DNA of 64,000 bases from Cellulomonas dongxiuzhuiae (GTDB lineage: Bacteria; Actinomycetota; Actinomycetes; Actinomycetales; Cellulomonadaceae), in NCBI RefSeq assembly GCF_018623035.1, contig NZ_CP076023.1:496001-560000 (forward strand), written 5' to 3'. The position numbers were made by a program, and so were the translations under genes. The notes under the pieces were generated by a model. The model searched no databases. It worked only from the letters and a program-made list of their open reading frames with translations, and was not told the DNA's origin. How positions within the stretch are numbered: the stretch's first letter is position 1; every line of letters begins with the position of its first letter. This document shows, in pieces, positions 28,775 to 37,368 of this stretch.

Positions 28775-29828
28775 CCAGACCATTCCGGGCGCGCTCATGC
28801 GCGCCGAGATCGCCGAGCAGCCCGAGCGCTGGCTCGAGCTCGGCGCGGCGGGCGTCGGGGACGCCGCACGTCTGGTGCGCGAGCGCGGGGTGGACGCCGT
28901 GACGTTCGCCGCCCGCGGGACGAGCGACCACGCGGCGGTCTACGGCCAGTACCTGGTCCAGACGCAGCTGGGGATCCCCGCGCACATGGCGACCCCGAGC
29001 ATGGCTACGGTGTACCAGCGGGACGTGACCAGCCCGTCGACCCTCGTGGTGGCGCTCTCGCAGTCGGGCCGGTCGCCCGACCTCGTCGAGACGGTCCGCA
29101 GCGCGCGGCGCAGCGCCTGCCCCACCCTCGCGATCACGAACGACCCGTCGTCGCCGCTGGCGACGGGTGCCGACGTGCACGTCCCGATCCGTGCGGGCGC
29201 GGAGCTCTCGGTCGCCGCGACCAAGAGCTACACCGGTGAGCTGCTGGCCCTGTACCTGTGGGTGCAGGAGCTGCTGGGGACACCGCCCGAGGTCGTCACG
29301 GCACGGGTCGCGGACGTCGCACGTGCCGGACGCGCGCTGCACGAGCGCGCGCGGGGGTGGGCCCGGCGCGTCGCGCTCGAGCTCGGGGACGCCGACCGCG
29401 CACTGGTCCTGGGTCGCGGCTACGGCCTGGCGACGGCCCGCGAGGCCGCGCTCAAGCTCACCGAGACGTGCGCGGTCGCGGCGTCGGGGTGGAGCGCCGC
29501 CGACGCCAAGCACGGCCCGCTCGCTCAGGTCGTGGCCGGTACCCCGGTCTTCTGCCTGCGTGGCGCCACCGTCGGACGCGAGTCCGTGGAGGCGCTGATG
29601 CCGGACCTGCGTGCACGCGGCGCCCGGCTCTGGTCCACGTGGGCGGCGCCCGAGGCGGGCGGCGACGCCGGTCCGGACGACCTCGTGCTCCCCTCCGGGG
29701 TGGCCGACGAGCTCGTGCCGCTGCTCGAGATCATCCCGTTCCAGCTGCTCGCGCTCGAGCTCTCGCTCGTTCGCGGGATGGACCCCGACCGCCCTCGCGG
29801 GCTGACGAAGGTGACGCTCACGTCCTGA
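28767..29828 (+). CDS. Double-SIS-domain aldose/ketose isomerase or amino-sugar-phosphate deaminase (GlmS isomerase-like)
   Basis: The 353-residue protein has two SIS domains. The first has TFAARGTSDHAAVYGQY, ALSQSGRSPDLVETVR and TKSYTGELLAL; the second has LVLGRGYGLATAREAALKLTET and the KHGP loop, and it ends in GLTKVT as GlmS does. The glutaminase half of GlmS is missing. Relatives such as NagB-II and AgaS deaminate hexosamine phosphates. The TTG start at 28767 has AAGGACGG with seven-base spacing and overlaps the previous gene; ATG 28797 is the alternative. It is the final gene of the ROK operon, pointing to an amino-sugar-type intermediate. Confidence 0.85.
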   Translation: MTDQTIPGALMRAEIAEQPERWLELGAAGVGDAARLVRERGVDAVTFAARGTSDHAAVYGQYLVQTQLGIPAHMATPSMATVYQRDVTSPSTLVVALSQSGRSPDLVETVRSARRSACPTLAITNDPSSPLATGADVHVPIRAGAELSVAATKSYTGELLALYLWVQELLGTPPEVVTARVADVARAGRALHERARGWARRVALELGDADRALVLGRGYGLATAREAALKLTETCAVAASGWSAADAKHGPLAQVVAGTPVFCLRGATVGRESVEALMPDLRARGARLWSTWAAPEAGGDAGPDDLVLPSGVADELVPLLEIIPFQLLALELSLVRGMDPDRPRGLTKVTLTS

Positions 29829-29955
29829 CGCGGACCCGGCGCCCTCACCTCGCGGTGCGGGCGCCGGTCTCGTGGCGGCAGGGCGCCGGGCAGACGCCGT
29901 GTCAGCGCCGGGCCGCAGCCGACCCGCCGGTCCGGAGCGTCCGTCGGGGCCCGGG

Positions 29956-30174
29956 CTACAGGAGGGTGACGAGGCCCAGCACACCGACCGCGATGCCGAG
30001 CGCGAGCGAGACGGCCACGAGCACGAGGTGGACGGTGAAGAACCGGGTCACGTTGCCGTCGGCGTCCCGCGCGCGCGGGTCGGCGCTGACGCGCTGCCAG
30101 AACTGCGGCCACACGACGAGGTTCCAGATGCCGGCGACGACGAGGACCAGGGACCAGACGAGGGGGAGCTCCAC
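29956..30174 (-). CDS. SCO4848-family two-helix membrane protein
   Basis: The protein has 72 residues from GTG 30174 (or 78 from GTG 30192). Two hydrophobic helices (residues 5-22 and 48-70) flank a short polar loop with WPQFWQRVSADPRARD and VTRFFTVHLVL. The pattern W-x-x-W...F and a conserved His at the start of helix two fit the SCO4848 family of small actinobacterial membrane proteins of unknown role. It is divergent from the Pr6Pr gene by about 50 bases. Confidence 0.75.
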   Translation of the reverse strand: MELPLVWSLVLVVAGIWNLVVWPQFWQRVSADPRARDADGNVTRFFTVHLVLVAVSLALGIAVGVLGLVTLL

Positions 30175-30224
30175 GGACCGATCGTGGCACACCCCGTCGC
30201 GGGCTCGCGGCTACCCTCGGCCGC

Positions 30225-30875
30225 GTGACGGACCTCCCGACGCCCGCGACGGCTCGCGTCGTGGGGGTCCTGCGGCTCGTCGTGGCGGTCGCGGTGCTCG
30301 TGGTGCTGGCGGTGTCGTACGCCGAGCAGCGTGCTGCGGGACGCGGGGCGCTCGTCGACTTCCTCGGGTACTTCACCAACCTGACGAGCCTGCTCGCGAG
30401 CGTCGTCCTCCTCGTGACGGGCACGCTCCTCGTCGCCGGCCGGCCGGTTGGAGCCGGGCTGACCGTCGCCCGCGGCGTGGCGGCGGCGTGCCTGGTCGTC
30501 GTCGCGGTCGTCTACAACTTCCTGGTGCCCGGCGAGGGCGGGGCCACGGCGTGGGTGAGCGCGGTGCTGCACCTGGGGTTCCCATGCGTCGCCGCGCTCG
30601 ACTGGCTGCTCGTCGCCGATCGTCCGCCGCTGCCGTGGCGCCGCCTGTGGGTCGTGCTGCCGTACCCGCTGGCGTGGCTCGGGGTCGTCCTGGTGCGCGG
30701 CGCCGCCGACGGCTGGGTGCCCTACGGGTTCCTGCTGCCGGAGCGGGGCGCCGGCTCGGTGACGCTGCACGTGCTCGGGCTGGTCGTGGTCCTGGTGGCT
30801 GCGGGCGCGCTCGTGTGGGCGGCCAGCCGGGTGCGCAGGCTGCCGCGTCGTCGCGCCGCGCCCGCGGACGCCTGA
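30225..30875 (+). CDS. Pr6Pr-family membrane protein
   Basis: The 216-residue protein has six hydrophobic helices. The family hallmark after helix one is VDFLGYFTNLTSLLASVVLL, followed by VVYNFLVPGEGG between helices three and four, LHLGFPCVAALDWLLV and YPLAWLGVVLVRGA. Fungal and animal relatives are called androgen-dependent TFPI-regulating-like proteins; bacterial ones have no assigned function. The GTG start at 30225 is 29 bases before the methyltransferase gene's upstream neighbour region on the same strand, and the two plus-strand genes may be co-transcribed. Confidence 0.75.
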   Translation: MTDLPTPATARVVGVLRLVVAVAVLVVLAVSYAEQRAAGRGALVDFLGYFTNLTSLLASVVLLVTGTLLVAGRPVGAGLTVARGVAAACLVVVAVVYNFLVPGEGGATAWVSAVLHLGFPCVAALDWLLVADRPPLPWRRLWVVLPYPLAWLGVVLVRGAADGWVPYGFLLPERGAGSVTLHVLGLVVVLVAAGALVWAASRVRRLPRRRAAPADA

Positions 30876-30904
30876 CGAGCGCCGGCGACCGGTACGTTCG
30901 CCCG

Positions 30905-31681
30905 ATGGGACTTCGACAGGTCGCGTGGCGTGCGTGCTACGAGCTGCTCGGCGCGCGCGTCCGGCAGCCCGCGTGGACGTTCATGAACTACGGCTACGCG
31001 CCGCTCGACGCCACCGCGTCGCCGCTCGTCCTCGACCCCGCCGACGAGCCGGACCGGTACGGCATCGGGCTCTACGCGCACGTCCTGGACGGTCTCGACC
31101 TCGCCGGCACGGACGTCCTCGAGGTCGGGTCCGGGCGGGGCGGGGGAGCGTCGTGGGTCGCGCGCTCGCGCGGGCCGCGCACGACCACGGGCGTGGACCT
31201 GGCGGCCTCGGCGGTCGCCCTCAGCCGTCGGGACCGCCGCGGCCCCGGGCTGCGGTTCGTCCGGGGCGACGCGCTCGCGCTGCCGTTCGACGACGCGTCG
31301 TTCGACGTCGTGCTCAACGTCGAGTCGTCGCACTGCTACCCGTCGGTGGACAGGTTCGTCGCCGAGGTGCACCGCGTGCTGCGCCCGGGCGGCACGTTCG
31401 CGTGGGCGGACTTCCGCGGCGCGGACGACGTCGCGGCCACGCGCGCGCAGCTGCGGTCCAGCGGGCTCGCGCCGGTGCGCGAGGACGACATCACGGCCGA
31501 GGTGCTGCACGCGCTGCGCCTCGACGACGCGCGGCGTGCCGCGCTGGTGCGGGACTGGATCCCGCGCCTGGTGCAGCCGGCGTTCCGGCCGTTCGCCGGC
31601 CTCGACGGCACGCGCACGCACGACCGGTTCACCACGGGCGCGACGCGGTACCTGTCGGCGCAGCTCGTCCGGGAGCGGTGA
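30905..31681 (+). CDS. Class I SAM-dependent methyltransferase
   Basis: A 258-residue protein with the Rossmann methyltransferase core. Motif I is VLEVGSGRGGGASWVA (near residue 75), the acidic residue ending strand two is in TGVDLAASAV, followed by FVRGDALALPFDDASFDVVLNVESSHCYPS and VLRPGGTFAWADFR. The N-terminus ARVRQPAWTFMNYGYAPL resembles small-molecule or lipid methyltransferases of the phthiotriol type. The substrate is unknown. The ATG at 30905 lies 30 bases after the Pr6Pr gene. Confidence 0.85.
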   Translation: MGLRQVAWRACYELLGARVRQPAWTFMNYGYAPLDATASPLVLDPADEPDRYGIGLYAHVLDGLDLAGTDVLEVGSGRGGGASWVARSRGPRTTTGVDLAASAVALSRRDRRGPGLRFVRGDALALPFDDASFDVVLNVESSHCYPSVDRFVAEVHRVLRPGGTFAWADFRGADDVAATRAQLRSSGLAPVREDDITAEVLHALRLDDARRAALVRDWIPRLVQPAFRPFAGLDGTRTHDRFTTGATRYLSAQLVRER

Positions 31682-31695
31682 CGTCCCCACGGCCC

Positions 31696-31754
31696 GGATG
31701 TGGTCACATCTACGTGCGCGGTGCCCGGATGTGGTCGCCGGAGTGACCACATCC
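31696..31754. repeat. Cluster of three GATGTGGTC copies forming two hairpins
   Basis: GATGTGGTCACATC (31697-31710) is itself palindromic. GGATGTGGTC (31727-31736) pairs perfectly with GACCACATCC (31745-31754), 10 bp around an eight-base loop. Both repeats are preceded by GCCCG or GGCCC. The cluster lies between convergent genes, so it may act as a bidirectional terminator, but the repeated core is unusual for that. Confidence 0.7.
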
Positions 31755-31761
31755 CGGCGGG

Positions 31762-32751
31762 TCAGCGCTCGCGGGGGCGCAGGCGGACGTGCGGGAGCTC
31801 CGGGGCAGGGAGCGGCGGGCCGGCGTAGCCGTGGACCTCGCCGAACCGGCCCAGCCCGGTGGTGTCGCCCGCGATCGCGGCCTGCCACTGCGCGCGCGCC
31901 TCGACGACCTCGTCGTGCGTGCGCCCGACGAAGTTCCACCACATGAGGACGGGCTCGTCGAACGGTGCGCCGCCCATCAGCACCGCCCGCACGGGCGCGT
32001 CACCGGCTTCGAGGACCAGCACGCCGCGGCCGGGCGGCGCGTACGCGAGCCACGACCGGGCGACGTCGTGACCCTCGAAGCGCAGAACGCCGGTGTCGAC
32101 CAGGACGCCGTGCTCGAAGGTCGGGTCCACGGGCAGGACCACGCGCGCACCCGCGGGCACGTCGACCTGCGCCGCGACGAGCGGCGAGTACGTGCGCGCC
32201 GGCGACGCCACCGGGCCCAGCGCCCCCATGAAGACGCGGACCAGCGCGCCGTCGACCGTGAACGTCGGCACGTCGGCGACGTGGTCGAACGCGCGCTCAC
32301 CGTGCCGGGCGGACTCCGGCAGCACCGTCCACAGCTGCACGCCGTGCAGCACCCGCTGCTCGGGGAACAGCGCCGGCGTGGCCTCCTCGCTGTGGCAGAT
32401 GCCGCGGCCCGCGGTCATGAGGTTGAGCTGCCCGGGGACCACGACCTGCTCCGAGCCGAGCGCGTCGCGGTGCAGCACCGACCCCTCGAACAGCCACGTG
32501 ACCGTCTGCAGCCCGGTGTGCGGGTGCGGGGGCACGTCCATGCCGCCGGTGGCCGCGACGTCGTCCGGGCCGTAGTGGTCCGCGAAGCAGAACGGGCCGA
32601 CCAGCGAGCGGGCCCGCGACGGCAGCGTCCGACGCACCGTCATCGCCCGCAGCCCGCCCAGCGGCACGTCGCGCGGCTCGACGAGCTCGACGTCGGCCGC
32701 CGGGCCCGCGACGCACACCTGCTCGTCGGGGTGCGGGTCGAGGTTGGTCAC
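31762..32751 (-). CDS. Pirin-family bicupin protein
   Basis: The 329-residue protein has two cupin domains. The N-terminal metal site is visible: HPHTGLQTVTW (two His), then HSEEA, with FCFADHYGPDD upstream. The C-terminal domain begins around residue 170. Bacterial pirins are quercetin dioxygenase-like or redox sensors bound to iron; the physiological role here is unknown. The GTG start at 32751 is the only reasonable in-frame one, 64 bases from the divergent gene at 32816. Confidence 0.9.
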   Translation of the reverse strand: MTNLDPHPDEQVCVAGPAADVELVEPRDVPLGGLRAMTVRRTLPSRARSLVGPFCFADHYGPDDVAATGGMDVPPHPHTGLQTVTWLFEGSVLHRDALGSEQVVVPGQLNLMTAGRGICHSEEATPALFPEQRVLHGVQLWTVLPESARHGERAFDHVADVPTFTVDGALVRVFMGALGPVASPARTYSPLVAAQVDVPAGARVVLPVDPTFEHGVLVDTGVLRFEGHDVARSWLAYAPPGRGVLVLEAGDAPVRAVLMGGAPFDEPVLMWWNFVGRTHDEVVEARAQWQAAIAGDTTGLGRFGEVHGYAGPPLPAPELPHVRLRPRER

Positions 32752-32815
32752 GCGGTCAGGCTACGGGCGGCGCGCCGGTGGGGGGTGACCGGCGCGGGTC
32801 GGTACCGTCGCGCGC

Positions 32816-33529
32816 ATGTCCGGGTCCGAGGCGCTGCGCCGCGCCGGTGCGCGCTGGGACGACGGCCCGGGCGCCGGGGAGTGGATCGCGCCGCTGCTGG
32901 GCGAGCTCGGCCCGAGCGTGGGGCACGCGGTACCGCTCGGGTACGACGCGTACGCGGTGGTGCCGCTGTTCCCCGACGGCGCGGATGACGGTGCGGACCT
33001 CGGTGACGAGCCCGTCGACGGGTACGTGGCGCTCGCACGGCTCCTCGACGCGCTCACGCCGGCCACGGGCGACCAGCCCGTGCACTGCGGCCTCTGGGAG
33101 GGCTTCGGGTTCCTGTTCGACCACGGTACCGACCCCCGCTACGCGCCCGGCATGGGCGTCGGCGTGGGGTGGGACCCGGCCGGTCCCGTACCGGACGCCG
33201 CCGAGATCGCCCGTGCCCGGGCCGAGGCCGAGGACGCCCTGGCGGCACGCCGACTCGAGCGCCCGGCCGCCGACCCGCTGCACCTGCCCCACCGCGCGTA
33301 CCACCTGTGGACGGGGCCGCTGCCCGCCGCGCTCGCGCTGCGGGACCTCCCGGGCGACGCGCCGTCGCTGGTCTGGCCCGAGGACCGGTCGTGGTTCGTC
33401 GGTGTGCCGATCTACACGCGCGAGGTCGCGGTGGGCGCGTCGGCGGCGGTCGTCGACGCGCTGCTGGCGGACCCGGGGCTCGCGGCGCGTCGCGTCGAAC
33501 CCGGCGACGTGCTCGACATCGACGACTGA
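32816..33529 (+). CDS. Unknown soluble protein
   Basis: This 237-residue acidic protein is rich in Asp/Ala/Gly/Trp and has no signal peptide or membrane helix. Notable segments are WIAPLLGELGPSVGHAVPLGY near the N-terminus, HCGLWEGFGFLFDHG in the middle, AYHLWTGPLPAALAL and WPEDRSWFVGVPIYTREV in the C-terminal part. Similar proteins occur in actinomycetes as hypothetical proteins and look like a conserved enzyme-like fold, but I recognise no active site. It is followed by the dihydrofolate-reductase-like gene in the same direction (91-base gap). Confidence 0.65.
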   Translation: MSGSEALRRAGARWDDGPGAGEWIAPLLGELGPSVGHAVPLGYDAYAVVPLFPDGADDGADLGDEPVDGYVALARLLDALTPATGDQPVHCGLWEGFGFLFDHGTDPRYAPGMGVGVGWDPAGPVPDAAEIARARAEAEDALAARRLERPAADPLHLPHRAYHLWTGPLPAALALRDLPGDAPSLVWPEDRSWFVGVPIYTREVAVGASAAVVDALLADPGLAARRVEPGDVLDIDD

Positions 33530-33620
33530 CCGGGCGCACGGAGCCGCGCACCGGCGACCCGATGAGTCCCGGCCACGGCGGCGGTCAGCACCGGCGACCA
33601 CCACCTGACCGGAGGTACCC

Positions 33621-34229
33621 ATGGCGACCGTCGTCTCCACCCTGTTCATCTCGCTCGACGGCGTGGCCGAGATCGACCCGGAATGGCACTTCCCGTACTT
33701 CGACGACGAGATGGGCGCGGCCGTCGGCGAGGACTACGAGGACGTCGACGTGCTCGTCCTGGGCCGCGTCACGTACGACTCGTTCGCCGGCGCGTGGCCC
33801 GACCGCGAGGCCGCGGGCGGGGAGGACGCGGGGTTCGCGAAGGAGCTCGGTGACGTGCGCAAGCTCGTCGCGACCCGGGGCGACCAGGACCTGGGTTGGC
33901 GCAACGTCGAGCGAACGCCCGACGTCGTCGCCGCGGTCCGGGCCCTGCGGGAGGACGCGACGGTGGGCAAGGTCCTCGTCGCCGGGTCGATCTCGGTGGT
34001 CCGCCAGCTCCTCGACGCCGACCTCCTCGACGAGCTGCGGCTGTTCGTCCACCCCGTCGCCGCGCGCAAGGGGGAGCGGCTGTTCGCCGAGGCCGACACG
34101 TTCCGGCCGTTCGCGCTGCTGCGCTCGCAGGCGCTGCCCCGCGGGGTGCTCCGCGTGGTCTACGCGCCCGCCGCGCTGCCGGGGGAGGCGACGTACGACG
34201 ACGCCAAGGAGCACCTGCCGGACGCGTGA
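33621..34229 (+). CDS. Dihydrofolate reductase / RibD C-terminal domain family protein
   Basis: A 202-residue single-domain reductase-fold protein. It opens with TLFISLDGVAEIDPEWHFPYFDDEMG and has the nucleotide-binding VDVLVLGRVTYDSFAGAWPD and GKVLVAGSISVVRQLLDADLLDELRLFVHP. Members include RibD C-terminal reductases and stand-alone proteins of unknown substrate, so the specific reaction is not assigned. A GGAGG site with six-base spacing sets the ATG at 33621. It is convergent with the GT2 gene, 18 bases away. Confidence 0.85.
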   Translation: MATVVSTLFISLDGVAEIDPEWHFPYFDDEMGAAVGEDYEDVDVLVLGRVTYDSFAGAWPDREAAGGEDAGFAKELGDVRKLVATRGDQDLGWRNVERTPDVVAAVRALREDATVGKVLVAGSISVVRQLLDADLLDELRLFVHPVAARKGERLFAEADTFRPFALLRSQALPRGVLRVVYAPAALPGEATYDDAKEHLPDA

Positions 34230-34247
34230 CGCCCGGGGCGTGCGACG

Positions 34248-34970
34248 TCAGACCCGCAGCAGCGTCGCGGCCAGGTGGCCCGCGTACCCGCCGGGCGTGC
34301 GGCCGACGGGCCGCCCGGACGTGCGCACGTCGACCACGTCGGACGCCACGACGTGCGCACCCGTCGCACGCAGGCGCGCCACGAGGTCGACGTCCTCGTG
34401 CTCGCGGGCCGGCAGGAACCCGCCCGCGCGCGCGTACGCGGAGGCCCGCACGCCGAGGTTCGCACCGTGCACGTGCCCGTTGGGGCGGCCCGTGACGTGC
34501 GTCGTGCGCCACGTCTCCCACTGCGCGACGCTGAGGTCCGCGGGGTCGGGGTGCACGGTCCCGACGACCACGTCGGCGCCCGCGTCGGCGAGGCGCACGT
34601 GCTCGACGAGCCAGTCCGGGCGGACCTGCGAGTCGGCGTCGGTGCAGGCCAGCCACGTGCGGGGGAGGTCGGCGGCCGCGAGCGCGGCGTCGACCCCCGT
34701 GCGGCGGGCCGTACCCACGTCACCGGCCTCGAGGTGCAGCGCCCGCACGCCCGCGTCGCGTCCGCCCCGGGCGCGCACGTACCCCGCGACGACCTCCGCG
34801 CTCGCGTCCCGGCACGCGTCGAGCACCACGACGAGGTCGACCGTGCAGCCGCCGCGCGCGAGCAGCGCGTCCCGCGCGGCGCCGAGCGCGAGCAGGCAGC
34901 GGCCGAGCAGCGCCTCCTCGTCGCGCACGGGCACGACGACCGCGACGTGCGTGACGCCGTGCGCGCTCAC
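34248..34970 (-). CDS. Glycosyltransferase family 2 (GT-A fold)
   Basis: The protein has 240 residues. The nucleotide-sugar site is VAVVVPVRDEEALLGRCL at the start, the DXD-type metal motif is CTDADSQV (near residue 111), the acceptor region is HVHGANLGVRASAYARAGGF, and EHEDVDLVARL matches the catalytic ED of GT2. There are no membrane helices, so it acts in the cytosol. The GTG start at 34970 overlaps the upstream stop as GTGA. It is the last gene of a three-gene cassette with a PIG-L/methyltransferase fusion and an acyl-CoA dehydrogenase-like protein, suggesting glycosylation of a small molecule or lipid. Confidence 0.85.
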   Translation of the reverse strand: MSAHGVTHVAVVVPVRDEEALLGRCLLALGAARDALLARGGCTVDLVVVLDACRDASAEVVAGYVRARGGRDAGVRALHLEAGDVGTARRTGVDAALAAADLPRTWLACTDADSQVRPDWLVEHVRLADAGADVVVGTVHPDPADLSVAQWETWRTTHVTGRPNGHVHGANLGVRASAYARAGGFLPAREHEDVDLVARLRATGAHVVASDVVDVRTSGRPVGRTPGGYAGHLAATLLRV

Positions 34971-36364
34971 CGCAGCCCCGTGCGCTCGGCCACCGACCGC
35001 GGGTCGCGGCTCCACACGTCGAGCAGCAGGTCGGCCTCGCGGTGCTCGACGAGGTGCGCCAGACCGGCGTCCTGCGCGGCGCGCGCGAGCGCCCGGTGCA
35101 CGGCGTCCCCGGGCAGCGGGTAGTCCTCGACCGCGTGCCGCCAGTGGCACGCGAGCACCGTCCCGCCGCGCGCGAGGCGCGTCAGCAGGTCGGGCAGAGC
35201 GGCCGTGAGGTCGGCCCACGACAGGTAGTAGCCGACCTCCGAGAGCACGACGAGGTCGAACGGGCCGCCGGGCAGGGCGTCGTCACCGGTGCCGCCCAGG
35301 GCGCCCCGCACGACCTGGACGTGGGGCGCGTCCGCGAGGCGCTCGCGTGCGCGCTCCAGGGCCGCGTCCGCGACGTCCGTGCCCGTCAGCTCGTCGCACC
35401 GGGCGGCGAGCTCGGCCGTCAGGACGCCGATGGCGCACCCGACCTCCAGGGCGCGGGCGTAGCGGGCGTCGGGCAGCGCCGCGAGGGTCAGCGCACGCTT
35501 GCGCGCCTCGTACGGGCGGTCGGTGAAGCCCCACGGGTCGGCGTGCCGGGCGTACGTCGCGTCGAAGTACGCGGCGGGCAGCGTCGCGCGCGCGGGAGCA
35601 CCCGGCCCGGGCCGCGCGGGCTCGTGCACGACGAACGGCTCGACGTCCCGGTCGAACCCGCGCAGGAACCGCGGGTGCAGCACGGGCGCGTCCGCGGGGT
35701 GGTCCGACAGCGGCTGCACCTGCGACGTGTGCGCCGCGACCGCACGCTGCTTGAGCACGACGGCGTGGTCGGACAGCGGCAGCGCGCGCAGGTCGTCCCA
35801 CGGCACCGCGGGGTGCTCGGGCGTCGCCCAGTGCCACAGCCACAGGGGTGCCTCGGCGAGCGTGCACCCCAGCTCGTCGGCGAGCTCGGCGCACACCTCC
35901 GCCAGCACCCGGTGGTCGCGGTGGCCGTCGCCGCGCCACGTCGTGACGAGCGTCGCGACGGGCGCCCCGGCGGTCAGGACCGCGCGCAGGTCGGCCGCGA
36001 CCCGGTCGCGGACCTCCCGCAGCCCGCCGTCCGGGTGGCCCAGGAGCGTCACGTCCGACGCGGGCGACAGGATCTCGACGGCGTGCCGGACCTCGTCGAC
36101 GCGGCGACGCGCGAGGGCCGTCGGGTCGAGCGTCGGCGAGCCCGGGTGCGACGCGGCGCCGTCGGACACCACGACCACGTCCGCCGGACGGCCCGCGGCG
36201 GCGAGCTCGGCCAGCAGGCCACCGGCGGTCAGCGTCTCGTCGTCCGGGTGCGCGGCGACGACGACCGTGCGGCCCGCACGCGGCAGCGGCCACGTCGGCA
36301 GGGCCGCGAGCCGTGCGTCCCACACGTCCGGCGGCGTGCCGGCGGCCCGGCCGTCGAAGCTCAC
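34967..36364 (-). CDS. Fusion of PIG-L-type N-deacetylase and class I SAM methyltransferase
   Basis: A 465-residue bifunctional protein. Residues 30-245 form a PIG-L/LmbE deacetylase with the zinc motif VVAAHPDDETL and the second His pair in GDGHRDHRVLAEV. Residues 260-460 form a NodS-like methyltransferase, opening with YFDATYARHADPWGFTDRPYE and with motif I ALEVGCAIGVLTAELAARC, then FDLVVLSEVGYYLSW. Linking both suggests that deacetylation of an N-acetyl amino sugar is followed by methylation of the product. Two GTG codons (36367, 36364) can start; the second overlaps the upstream stop as GTGA. Confidence 0.88.
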   Translation of the reverse strand: MSFDGRAAGTPPDVWDARLAALPTWPLPRAGRTVVVAAHPDDETLTAGGLLAELAAAGRPADVVVVSDGAASHPGSPTLDPTALARRRVDEVRHAVEILSPASDVTLLGHPDGGLREVRDRVAADLRAVLTAGAPVATLVTTWRGDGHRDHRVLAEVCAELADELGCTLAEAPLWLWHWATPEHPAVPWDDLRALPLSDHAVVLKQRAVAAHTSQVQPLSDHPADAPVLHPRFLRGFDRDVEPFVVHEPARPGPGAPARATLPAAYFDATYARHADPWGFTDRPYEARKRALTLAALPDARYARALEVGCAIGVLTAELAARCDELTGTDVADAALERARERLADAPHVQVVRGALGGTGDDALPGGPFDLVVLSEVGYYLSWADLTAALPDLLTRLARGGTVLACHWRHAVEDYPLPGDAVHRALARAAQDAGLAHLVEHREADLLLDVWSRDPRSVAERTGLR

Positions 36365-37368
36365 CACGGCGCCACGTCACGACCCGCGAGCGCCGCCCCC
36401 AGCGAGGCCTCGTCGCGTTCGGCGTGGTGCTGGCGCACGTAGACCTGCAGGTCCGCGACGCGCTTGGCGTGCTCGGCGTCGAGCGCGAGCGGTGCCGGGC
36501 CCAGCGCGTGGCCGACGCGCGCGAGCACGTCCTCGCACGCCCGGGCGACGCTCGCGCGCACGCGCCGGGCGACCACGGACCCGCTCACGCCCGCGTCCAG
36601 GTCGCCGTCCACGACGCGCGCGGCCTCCTCGAGCGCGCGGCGCGCGTCCTGGAGGGACGCGTCGACCGCACCGAGGTGCATCGCGACGAGCCGGTCGTCG
36701 GTGATCGTCGCGCGCTGCCAGAGCGTGCGCGCCAGGCCCGTCGCGCCGCCGTACCAGCACGCGGCCACGCCGATGCCGCCCCACCAGAACCCCGGCCGCG
36801 CCAGGTACCAGCCGGGCCCGCCGACGGGTGCGGCGGGGACGTCGTCGAACGCGACGGGCGTCGAGGGGATCTCCGTGAGCCCGCGCGACGCCCACGGCTG
36901 GTCGACGGGCGCGACCCCCGGGTCCGTCAGGTCGACCGCGAACAGCGCGCGCTCACCGTCGGGCAGGTGGGCGGTCACGAGCGCGGCGTCCAGACGGTTC
37001 GCGAGCGAGCACCACGGCTTGGTGCCGGTGAGGCGCCAGGCGTCACCGTGCGGCACCGCGTCGAGCCGGACGCCCGGACCCTCGGCTGCGAACACGCCCC
37101 ACGTGCGCTCACCGCCGGCCGGCAGCCCGGCCTGCTCACGGATCGCGAGGGCGTCGAGGTGCGGCTCGACGGCACGCGCGACGCCCAGGTCGTGCGCGCC
37201 GAGCGTCGCGAGCAGCGACCACAGGCGCAGGGTCGAGCCGGCACCGGGACGCAGGTCGGCAGGCCAGCCGCGGACGGCGGTGAGCGCGTCGTCGGGGTCG
37301 GCCGGCAGGACGTCCGGCAGCCACGGTGCGTGCGTACCGAGCCGGACGGGGGAGCTGGTGCGTGGCAC
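36361..37368 (-). CDS. Acyl-CoA-dehydrogenase-like flavoprotein
   Basis: This 335-residue protein is shorter than canonical acyl-CoA dehydrogenases (about 380). It has the helical N-domain (LWSLLATLGAHDLGVARAVEPHLDAL), the middle beta-domain with GERTWGVFAAEG and RLTGTKPWCSLANRLDAALVTA, and a helical C-domain (DDRLVAMHLGAVDASLQDARRALEEAA). The catalytic Glu of the fatty-acid enzymes is not evident by eye. It is likely an oxidoreductase acting on the same pathway as the two overlapping downstream genes. The GTG start is preceded by CGAGGACG. It is the first gene of the cassette. Confidence 0.78.
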   Translation of the reverse strand: MPRTSSPVRLGTHAPWLPDVLPADPDDALTAVRGWPADLRPGAGSTLRLWSLLATLGAHDLGVARAVEPHLDALAIREQAGLPAGGERTWGVFAAEGPGVRLDAVPHGDAWRLTGTKPWCSLANRLDAALVTAHLPDGERALFAVDLTDPGVAPVDQPWASRGLTEIPSTPVAFDDVPAAPVGGPGWYLARPGFWWGGIGVAACWYGGATGLARTLWQRATITDDRLVAMHLGAVDASLQDARRALEEAARVVDGDLDAGVSGSVVARRVRASVARACEDVLARVGHALGPAPLALDAEHAKRVADLQVYVRQHHAERDEASLGAALAGRDVAPW

